Source of the DNA: Mangifera indica
Taxonomy: Eukaryota > Streptophyta > Magnoliopsida > Sapindales > Anacardiaceae
Direction: 5' to 3'
DNA length: 64,000 nt
Assembly: GCF_011075055.1 (NCBI RefSeq)
Contig: NC_058141.1
Coordinates: forward strand, 15,943,639 to 16,007,638
Within the stretch, counting starts at the first letter, position 1, and every line of letters begins with the position of its first letter. The translations under genes were made by a program, and so were the position numbers. The notes beneath the pieces were generated by a model. It ran no database searches. It was not told the DNA's origin and worked only from the letters and a program-made list of their open reading frames with translations. Below, piece by piece: positions 38,775 to 48,700 of the stretch.

Positions 38775-38830
38775 AAAAAAGGAAATACTAATATTATTGC
38801 TGATGCATGTAAATTAATTCAAAAAGAAAA
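38775..38830 (+). repeat. Right copy of the 56-bp direct repeat
   Basis: Identical to 37726-37781. It begins immediately after the GGCC end of the TIR element, so both copies touch the element with no intervening base. Confidence 0.95.
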
Positions 38831-39375
38831 ATTTCTGTATCATTGGTGATTATTAATTAATTAGTATTATAAATTTAATCAACCTCATAATAAAGGACTT
38901 TGTGGGACTGAGCTTGAATAATAAATATAAAATTATCTATGTATATATATAATAAGATATGGTAAAGTGTGGGATAAAAAGGAAACAAAAACAGAGAAAC
39001 TTGAGGAACAGAGAATAACAGAGAGACAAATGTATATTTGTTAAATGATTTTTTTCCCTGCAAATCATTTTGCATTTATTTTGGGATGTATCTGGAGATT
39101 TTGGATGAGTCTCCTTGGATAGTGAAATTGCCCTGTGATTCTGTGCAGAAGAAGATGTGGTTTTGAGCTCATCTTAGTGTAGAAGAAGAGTCCTGGCTAT
39201 TATGATCATCCTTTGAAATTTGATCAGGCTTTCGCTGTCTCGTTGACTTGGTTCTTGAGTTGCTCAATCAGATCCGAAATACGATACAAGGACTTCACCC
39301 ATTAATACTAGGCGAGAGACATGACTTTGAGGAAGCTGATTTGGGCTAATATTTATCAGGAAATATAGTCAATGG

Positions 39376-39912
39376 TGGGCCTGGATAGAATTTGAACCGG
39401 CTCACCCTTGAAAGCTAATTCAATTCAAATAGAACTTAAATTTGAAGATTTGATTCATTTTTTAATTTCAGTTAAACTTGAGTCAAGGGATATTTGGCTC
39501 TATCCGATTCAAATTCAGGGTTAGAATAAGTAATTTGAATTCGTTGCTCAATTCGGTTCTAATTTATTGCTCAAATCAACTCGAATCTAATAGTTCGAAT
39601 TTGGGGCTCAAATAAGAAAATTTGAATATTCTTTAGGTAAAATAATTTCATTTTGCTAATGAACCACAAACTTGAACTATGAATCCGAGTCATACATTCA
39701 AACCATTAATTTGAATAATTAATTTAAGTTTAACCGAGCTACGAAATTAAACCATTGATTCGAGCTACAAAATTAAGTCAAATTCAAACCGAATAAAGCT
39801 AAGTCATTTTTCATTTGAATCTAACTCGAGTCAAACTTAATTTTGACTTGACAAATTCGAATCAAACTCAAATCAATGAGTGTTTAGGTTCAGCCTAACC
39901 TGAATCCACCCC
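39376..39912. mobile_element. GAGCTCGA-family TIR element, copy D, exact target duplication
   Basis: 537 bp flanked on both sides by TAGTCAATGG (39366-39375 and 39913-39922), a perfect 10-base duplication. The ends are TGGGCCTGGATAGAATTTGAA and, inverted, a GGGGTGGATTCAGG-like sequence, divergent from the family but alignable. The interior alternates AATTTGAA, CGAATTT and TCAAACTTG words, an AT-shifted version of the units in the other copies. No coding capacity. Confidence 0.7.
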
Positions 39913-39963
39913 TAGTCAATGGAGGATCGATAGGTGACCTCACCCCCTTGACTTTTTTAAAAA

Positions 39964-40731
39964 GGCCGCAAGATTTATCCCCTTCCCATTTTAGTCCATT
40001 TATAAAGATTTATCTGTGAAGTTTCAAAAACCTAAATATTCATCCGTTCCTAAATTTCTATTAAATTTTTAGTTAAATGTAAGGGTAAAATTGTCATTTC
40101 ACTCATAAACTTTAAAACCCTAAAAATTTATATAAATTTTTTCTCTTAGTTTGAAAAACTAAAAATTTTTCTCAAGATTTTGTTTCAAAAAGTTACCATT
40201 TTCCCCCTATGGCTTGTAAAACTAATTCGGTTAACAAAAGATGAAAAGACAATGTCTTTTGATATGATGAAAGGAGCATTGTCTGAAAATTCGATGAAAG
40301 GATGACATATGGATGATGAAACATCATTAAGATCTAGGCAATGAAACATCGTCTTTCATCGATGTTTCCGGAGGATGCTTTATCATTTAGAAGATCGATT
40401 TAAAGTTAACGATTTGACAGAGAAGATAAACGATAAACTGACGATTGGATTCCTAATAGCCACAAAGATGAGACCCTAGAAATTGGGGGGGGGGGGGGGG
40501 TAAGAGCTATGGAGAAAAGTGAATTTTTTAAAATTTAATCTTTGAGAGGAGTTGTTAGTTTCCCAAATCAAGAGGGGAAATTATATAAACTCTAAGAGTT
40601 ATAAGATTTAATGATAAAATAATAATTTAACTCTTTATAACTAATGATTTTAGTTAAGTTTAATAATCTATGGATAAGTATTTAGTTTTTGAAATCCCGT
40701 AAATGTATTTTCAGGAATAAGTCTTTTGGCC
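39964..40731. mobile_element. GGCCAAA-type TIR element, copy 3 (diverged)
   Basis: Left end GGCCGCAAGATTTATCCCCT and inverted right end GGCCAAAAGACTTATTCCTG are similar but worn. Flanks TTTTAAAAA (39955-39963) and TTTAAAAAA (40732-40740) agree at 8 of 9 positions. Inside are AGGGTAAAATTGTCATTT and TTTTCCCCCTATGG, both with counterparts in copy 2, a GATGAAACATCATT-type core with small inverted repeats, and a run of 16 G (40485-40500). Confidence 0.65.
40485..40500 (+). repeat. Run of 16 guanines
   Basis: An uninterrupted G tract inside the third GGCCAAA-type element. Long G runs are unstable and hard to sequence, so the exact length may be unreliable. Confidence 0.9.
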
Positions 40732-41366
40732 TTTAAAAAAATCCAAAAGAGCGTATTATTAGTTTCTAGCCACTCTTTCCATTGCATGATATTAGTTTCA
40801 ATTGTATTAATTTCTAGTTTAAAAAAGTTAAAATTTACCCCTAATATTTGTTTCAAGTTTAGAAAAGTTAATTTTACCCCTTATATTAGTTTCAAATTCC
40901 ATTTGTATAATATAATATCTCCTTTTTCTATTTTGAAAAAAAGTGTTCTATTATCACTCTCTTTGTTCAAAACACAAGTATTAAAAATTTCAACATACCT
41001 TTGTCAAAAATTCTGATAGAACAACTTTTATAGTATGCATAAAAATAAAATCACGACGAGGTTACTTTTAAGAGTGTGAACGGTCCAGTTTGGTGCAGTT
41101 TGAAAGTTTTCAAACCAAACTAAAAAAATGGTTTTGAAAATTTTCAAACCAAGTCAAAGTATTTTATATTTCAAACTATACTAAAAAAAGCAATTTACTC
41201 CCATTCAAATTTCGGTTTGAACCTATAAAAATCATTCACTTCTAAATATATATTATTGAATAATAATTTTCTAAAAGATAAAATAAATATGAAATATATA
41301 TATACAATATAAAAGTGAAAAAAATGAAAAAATAAATATAAAAAAAACAAGTTGTATATCTAATTA

Positions 41367-41368
<2 letters not shown>

Positions 41369-41405
<37 letters not shown>
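41369..41405. repeat. TA dinucleotide microsatellite
   Basis: About eighteen TA units in an intergenic AT-rich stretch. Confidence 0.95.
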
Positions 41406-41410
<5 letters not shown>

Positions 41411-42198
41411 TAATATGATTTACCGTTTAATTCGATTTGTCAACCCTAAACCCAAACAGAAAACTGTTTTTAAAAAATTTATCAATCTAAACTAAACTAT
41501 AATTTTTAAGGGGTCCGATCTTATTTTTATGATTAAAATTGAATTATGTACACCCTTAATTACAATTTAAACTGTAATTTCCAAAAGTGGACATGAACAT
41601 AATCAAGTCTAAAGACTCCTTAGTTTAAGTTCAATTAGAATAAAAAATAGTTCTATTTGAGTTTAGCTCAAATTCGTCAAGCCAAACACCCATACTTCGA
41701 ATTCGGCTTGATTTAAAAAATGAGTCGAATTTTCCTACTTGAAATTGACTTTAATTTGAACTAAATAAATTTGAGCCGAACTGACTTTTAAGATCAAGTT
41801 AGATCTATTCGAATTCAACCCTAATTGTTTATATAGATAATGATATATTTAATAGTATTGATAATAAAGTTATTTTGCAATACTTTAAAAATATAAAATC
41901 ATGTCAAAGATAATTATAAACATACAAGTTAATAAATTTGTATTAATACAAATATTTGAATTTATTTATACTTAAAACATATTTGTGATATTCTAATTTT
42001 GACCTTCTAAATTTTATTTATAGGTTTGCCACTATATCTTACACATACAACATAAATACATCGAAAATAAGACATCAGTTTGCACTGTAGAATTGTATTC
42101 TTCCTTCCACTCAAACCATGTGCATTTCTGGCTCAACAACTTTTATTTTTCCAAACACTTATAATTTATTTACTGGTAACTCAATCCTTTGTTTATCT

Positions 42199-43766
42199 TC
42201 ATATCTGCACTAATTCCTCAAATCTCTTCATGGCAGAAGCTGGAAAACCCAGAAGCACATTTATGATTTCCCTGTCTTTTCCATGAGATTGGAACAGAAT
42301 CACTTCCTTCTGAGGCAAAGCCACAGGACCAGCATAAATTGGCTCTCCCCATCCGAAGTTTATAGTGTTGAAAGGAAGTCTAGTCCAAGTTGTGATAGGA
42401 AGAGTTGCAGCCAAAGATGGCCTGGCTCTTGTTATTTCTAAATAGTCTATAGCAGATCTCATATAATTATCAGTAACCATTAGAACAGCCTCTTGAACCA
42501 GTCCAACAACATATGATAGGGGATTTTTCAAAAGGTCACCTGCAGTGCACAGTGCACTTGTCAATACAATTCCATTGCCCGCGTAGCCTTCAGGTAATGG
42601 AGGTACAAATCTTGATCGTCCATCCACAGGGAACAGGAGCTTTGTCTGTTGATCAGGCTTCATGTTTAATGCCTGACATCGAGCTCTCCACACGAAAGCT
42701 GAGAGTACTCCAAATGCTGTGCATTTGTTTAGCTTTTTATCTTCCAGGGCTATTTTCTTGAGTTTTTCAATCTTTTCCAGGTCAAATAGAAAGGAATTAT
42801 AGCGCATTTCTTCTTCGTAAAGTTTGCTGGTGTTTGATATATCTTCAATCTGTGAAAATTCATGATGTGGAAACTCTATCTTAGGTGGTTTTCGGGCTTT
42901 CAGGATGGTTCTATCTAGAGCTGGAGGCACCTTTAGAGGCAAGCCTCTGGCAATTTCACCCCATGAATTCATAAAATCCATAGCACCAATCCCGTCTAAC
43001 ATACAGTGGTTCATGGACATCCCAATTATAAATCCCCCACACTTGAACTTAGTCACCTGGAAGAAAAAAATTACAATTTGTTGCACTTCATGATGAGCAA
43101 ACTACTTATTTCAATACCAAAAATTATATAAATATATTAGATGGATCCAAATTTGAAGAAAATGAAGATATTTTAAATGGTAAAGTTTGTTATGCACAAC
43201 CCAAAACTGAGCAGAATTGGGACAATCAACCATTTTGATTCTTGTATATTTTCAAATGTAAAAGAGAGAACATCTCTTTCACAAGGCTTCCTTTTTAAGT
43301 CCATTCAGTGAAAATATCAAACCTGAACCACCAGGAGAGGCATCTGAAGTAGGTTCTGAGCTCCAGGAATTTCATAGACCAGCTTACCAAGAGTCTTAGG
43401 ATCAGGCTTTGCGATGTCTCCTATTTCTTCAATAGTACAGTTTGCTTCAGCTTCAACAAAAACAGCACCTTCACCTGTGCAGTCCACTATCAGCTTCCCC
43501 TCTACACTGATAATTAACTTCCCCGCAAGTGGGTAGTAGTGAACGAGTAGTTTGGACAAGGAATTCTTGACAACTTCCACAGCATCCTCATTTCCTCTTG
43601 AATCTGATTTAAAACAGTAAATAGTTTGAACGATTACCGCGACGTTCTGATCAAGGTTTGAGAGGAAATACAGGCCTTTATTTGTCTCCTCAGCAGGAGG
43701 AACCAAAGTTGGTTCTCCTTGCTTTACAATAAACTCAAAGGTAGTAGTTTTAGCACCCGCCATCAT
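42199..43766 (-). CDS. BAHD acyltransferase, FHT/ASFT-like hydroxycinnamoyl transferase
   Basis: Closest in recalled sequence to omega-hydroxyacid/fatty-alcohol hydroxycinnamoyl transferase (Arabidopsis ASFT/HHT1, potato FHT). Those enzymes move feruloyl from feruloyl-CoA onto omega-hydroxy fatty acids for suberin and wax, in the cytosol. Two coding exons, 43323-43766 and 42199-43056, give 433 aa, normal for BAHD enzymes, with the intron after PLLVVQ at the family's usual place. The catalytic HXXXD motif is HCMLD at 165-169. Other family blocks are [31 protein letters not shown] and [13 protein letters not shown]. The structural DFGWG motif reads NFGWG (381-385). The start MMAGAK follows a likely leader intron (43776-43952), and a TATATAAC box lies near 44020 on this strand. 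The substrate is inferred from the family only. Confidence 0.9.
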
Positions 43767-45116
43767 AAGTCGCACCTTAAAAACCGAAAAGTTACCATTG
43801 TTGAGAAAGAAGAAAAACAAATTATACAAAAAAGGATAAAGTAAATTGCCAGTCATCATGTTATTTGTGCAAATGCAATGTTTATTGCATAAACAAACAG
43901 TTATGATCTTTTACAAATAAAGAAAGAGTGAATAGAAGAGCTAAACTCATACCAGAAATTAAGACAAAAAGGTAGGAGTGAAGCTGTAAACTGATATCTT
44001 TCCGAAGTCGGGTAGAAGTTATATAGGAAAAATGGAAACGAAATAATTAAAAATTAGTTAAGCAGACATTTCAAGCTGATAAAGACAGGGTCTGGCTCAT
44101 ACATAAACCCTCACTGATTGAGAGGATACAACATTTATTTTCAACTTTTCAAGTGTTATTATGGGCACTGTCCTTTTTGTTCAGATTTTGCAAAGGTGAA
44201 AGGCCATATGGATTGCGGTAGGCTACTTGCATCAAAACCAAAACTATACCAGTCAAGCGGAATTTGCATGGCAAGAGAGAAAAAAGGGACTGTTGGCGGG
44301 TTGACCTGCAGAGTTGGGTTACTTCATCTACTTACATTGATTTTAAAGACCTCTCCTTTTCAACTTTTATGGAGTAAATTATGCTGCGATCGGTTTACCG
44401 CATGTATACATTCTCTCTGGTTTGACAATCATCAGGGGCCAGGGCCATGAAATGAACAAAAATTTACGCAATAAAAATCTTTTTCGTACCTGCACAAGTT
44501 GAATGACCAAATTTATTAATTATGAAAACGTCGTCAATTGGCCATGAGGGGTTCATTACGTAAAATAATGCTACGAAACAAAAGAAATCGTCATCTTCAA
44601 AATACAACACGTAATATCTTCACCGTTATATTGCCTAATCAAAAACCAATAATAATAATGACAGCAACGGCTAAGCACAATTCAAATATCCTAACCACCT
44701 CGACTCTCGAATCACCCAATTCAATTCTAATCTACAAGTACAGACATCATAACGAGAGATTAGCGGATGAATAGCCATGAAGGCCTAATGACAGCAGCCA
44801 AATGCGGCTATGGCTGGCCCGTGTTGTAGCTTTCACCTAAATTTTTAAGTTGCCGACTGGGCGGCGAACGTGTGGATTTAGGATGTGGATATTGATTTTT
44901 TAGGTTATTCTAATTTAATAATAATGTTGAATTTAATTTGTGGACAGTTTCCTCTAATCATAATCTTATTGTTTTTTTCAAAAGAGCGATGATCAATTAT
45001 CGTATTACTCCCAATTTAAATATATTTACATTAATTCTAGGAATTTTTTTACTTTTTTAAGATATTTACATTATACTTTTTTAGGATTTTTTTACTTTCT
45101 TATATTTCACATACCA
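43767..45116. other. BAHD promoter and intergenic sequence
   Basis: Holds the inferred leader intron of the acyltransferase (43776-43952), its likely TATA box near 44020 (minus strand) and AT-rich spacer. The 110-codon frame at 44118-44450 matches no family I know and shows no conserved motif. Confidence 0.5.
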
Positions 45117-45251
45117 TCAATCTCTGCCGATCCAAGCATCTACAGTATTTATAACAACATTCAAAGAATTCCTGAAATTTTTCACCCAAAAATCTCTGGC
45201 TTTATGGAGACCTTGGACCACATCTTCAAACTCAAAATCATGCCTACGCAT
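45117..45251 (-). pseudogene. Exon-like fragment of unknown gene
   Basis: A 44-codon frame starting at an ATG reads MRRHDFEFEDVVQGLHKARD and continues with an amphipathic FWVKNFRNSLNVVINTVDAW-type segment to a stop. Its composition looks much more like real protein than the AT-rich spacer frames nearby. A stop codon lies just upstream in the same frame, beyond a possible splice acceptor. It could be a relic exon of a lost gene or a terminal exon I cannot connect. I do not recognise the family. Confidence 0.3.
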
Positions 45252-45794
45252 GAATGGTTAAGTGCATCCTTCCAAAACCTGAAAAAAGAAAGTAATATGA
45301 ACGAATCCAAAAACAATTTCATCCTTAAGCCGCACATATTGACAAGCATCTCCATGTAGCAAGGATCATCAAAGTTTCTTCAATAATGCTGGAAATTTTA
45401 GATTCCTATAATAAAATCAGCAGTGTAGGCAAACCAGCAGCATAGCAACATCTATCTAATGCTCATTACAAAGTTGCACTTCAATTAAGATGAAGAATAA
45501 AATCTAATTAAGACTAGCTATCAAATACAATTGAAAGATAATTTAATATAAAACAAGCAAAAAAGAAGGCTGGAAAAAGAATCCTAATAAAGGCCATGTC
45601 AGCAGCAAATTAAGAGTTACTAATGCTTATGGTACAAAGGTAGTTGAATTTTTCATCTGGATATGGCCATGAGATCCAGACAGTAACACCAGTTTATCAT
45701 CCACAGGAGCTGTAGATGAAACATCTACTAGTGAGTATACATGGCTAACAAGTTCAACAAGGTCCTTGTGTAGTTTCTAATCATGCACAATTCT
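45252..45794. other. 3' flank of the DEK gene
   Basis: Contains the likely 3' UTR of the DEK-domain gene, which is read leftwards. Nothing else was seen. Confidence 0.5.
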
Positions 45795-48700
45795 TTACGC
45801 ATCATTATCCCCATCTTCATCTTTGTCAGCCTCACCACCAGCTGCCACATTCTCCACATCTTCCTCCACTTCATCTTCTTCATCAGTCATGTTATTTATG
45901 ACATCAGTAATGATATCCTTTACCTCTGCTTTCCTATGCATTAGATCTAAACCAAAGTGGGTACCTAATATAACCACATACATAATATACAATTAGTTCA
46001 TTATTCTATAATTATCATAATTTATCAAGTCAAAAGAAACCATACCAAGCTGGCGGAGAATATCTGACAGTGTTGCCTGCATTACAACATAGAAATCTTA
46101 AAAAAGGACTTGCATAACTTTGATCCAAAATCACAAACACTGGGAAATAGGCATTATAACTTACAGTATTGAAATCAACTTTCTTCAGAATATCTACAAC
46201 AACAGCATGCATCTCTTCTCTGGTGGGTTCTGCTTTAGCCTTCTTGCTAGTTTTTCCTTTACCTATTACTCCAACATCAATTTGCAACAGATATGTTACC
46301 AATTTAAAACTATTGACAAAGTTTTGAACAAAAATTGAACCACTCCAGATACCAAACTTTGACCTTTGCATTCAAAAGCAAAATTCAAAATATACTTAAT
46401 TTTCGGTCCAAGGGAGACCTTGAACCAGGAACCACTTATACATAAATGTTTTCTCCAATAGCACCAAATTCATTCCATTTGAGAAATTGACAACTATTGT
46501 AATTGGAATTCTACCCATTGCAGTTCCCAAAATGCAGAATCATGTGCAAGCTGTAACACAGACATTTCTCAACTACCGAAGTTCAAAACCAAATCTAAAA
46601 ACTTTAAAAGCTAAGAGCAAAAGATAATAAACAGATAGCAATGCACCTTGATCCTTGGCAGAGACCTTCACAGCGGGTGACTTGCTTGACTGTTTTTTCC
46701 CCTGAACTTTTTCCTTGCCAGCAACACCTGTATCCTTTTCTTTTTCCACTCTCTGCCTTTTGGATGCAGATCCCTTTGCTCTAGAACTTTTGTCAGCATC
46801 TGTAACACCTTTCTTTGAAGTCGAACTAGGAGATTTTTTTGTGGATTTCATGGGACTTTTTACAGGTTTTGTCAAGCTGCCCTTCTTAGCAGGCATGGAT
46901 TTATCCTTGCTTTTAGCCCCAGAACTATCCTTAACAGTCTTCTTCGATGAACTCTTTTGACTTGGCTTCATTCCCTTTGGTTCATCCTCTTCATCAAATT
47001 CACTCTCCTTGTGAGCACTCTCTTGCTTTGGTGCTGTATCATTGTCATTGTCTTCCTTAGAATCATCTTTAATGTCTGGTGATTCAACTTTATCATCATC
47101 TTCATCTTCTTCCTCAGATCTAGATGACTGCTTACGTTTTGCTCCCAATTGGGATTGGGATGTTTGCTTCGGTTTCTAATGAGCAGAGACAAACAAATAA
47201 GGAAATCAAGTGTAACAGACAAAAGGTCATGCAAAGAAAAGATAATGATTTTATGACTCGGAAAAGAGATAGATAATATCAGCCTTCAATTTCAACAAGA
47301 TCAGAAATATACAGATATTACAACGCTCTCCAACAAGTTCTACATTTAAAAAAGAGAGATTTCCTGATAATGACAAAAGGTCCCCCAAGCATTGGCAAAA
47401 GAGATCAATAGCATCCATGACCCACAAGAACCTATTAAAACAAGTACTACAACAATAATTATTCTTTCTTCCCTCCCACGATTGAAAAGACAAACTTACA
47501 TTCTTTATAAATTAGAGAGTTATCATTATCAAACAGTTTCTATGTATTACAATATTTCCACTGACACAGCAAATTTTAGAAGAAAGATTTTGAGCTATAA
47601 GTAGATGACAAATCCAAATATTAAACTTATTAAGATTACACCAATCTTAAAGCTGACATCATCCAAAATTTAAAGATGTAATCAACCTGATAAGAGAGTA
47701 ATGTGGATATAAAGAAATGAAAAGTGACTTAAAGAAAGATTCAGAAAAAAAGGGAGGCCCTATGCCATAACCAACCAAAATGTACCTTAAGCGAAATACA
47801 TATTCCAAAAGATGAAACAAGCAAATTTGGCATATCTAAATAAGGTTACATGGAAGAGCCTAAACATGTAAAAATGGTTAAACTTTCATAAGCCTAACCA
47901 AAAAATGAATGTTAGCCAATGTAACACATGTTTGGTAACACAAAAATGAAGGTACACAAATTAAAAGATTCTTAACAATATGAAAAACCAATAACTCGGT
48001 ACACATTTGAAATCTATTGTCCCCACATCACAAACTCAACAATAGAAAACAAGAGGCCATCAGAACAACACAATGTATCTAATTAATAATGTAATATGAA
48101 GAACATTCTTGCTTGATATCACCCTGATGCAATCAATAAAGTATATATATTGACATTTGTTATAGTTCATTGAATTCAAGCAAACAAAAGGGTTCCACAG
48201 AGTGAAACAATATCAGGAATCTCAGAAACCACATAACAACTATTCTTTACTGAAGACTGCTACCAGCAAATGATTAAAAAAGCTTTCTATCCAACCTTAT
48301 TGATGCAATAGCTTAGGACAGATGCAGAAAAAAGATGCACTCATATCAATTTGCAAATAAATAGGAAGGAAGTCATCACATGTATTATAGAAGATTTTGA
48401 TATATTTCAAAATCAGATGATAAAAGAAAGCAAGGCTTCCTTTCATCGATGAAAAGTTCAGATATATCAGCTCCAAGCAGGATGAATCAGGAGAATGAAC
48501 ACCTTAATGTTATCTGTTAAATTGTCATCACAAATACAAGTTTCTGAGTTTGAATAATCAGGCAACATATATAAAAACAACCACATATACCAGAAAAATT
48601 CCATCTTTCTTTTTTCAAGGACAAAATAATTAAAATTTCCCATTGTACCAGAACTACTATACACTATTAGAGCAAACCCATGAGTACAACTTGTAGCAAT

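Larger units (their letters stand above)
33402..42198. other. Repeat-dominated gap
   Basis: About 8.8 kb with no supported gene. It contains three GGCCAAA-type inverted-repeat elements, one GAGCTCGA element (39376-39912), a divergent tandem repeat (36884-37610), a possible element at 41066-41573 with near-palindromic CGGTTTGAACC/GGTCC-type ends, a relic of the GAGCTCGA family (41630-41825) and a TA microsatellite (41369-41405). Between them is AT-rich sequence in which I see nothing. Confidence 0.6.

Noticed and set aside
44118..44450. 110-codon plus-strand frame upstream of the BAHD gene
   Set aside because: No motif, no splice context and no recognised family; consistent with a chance frame.
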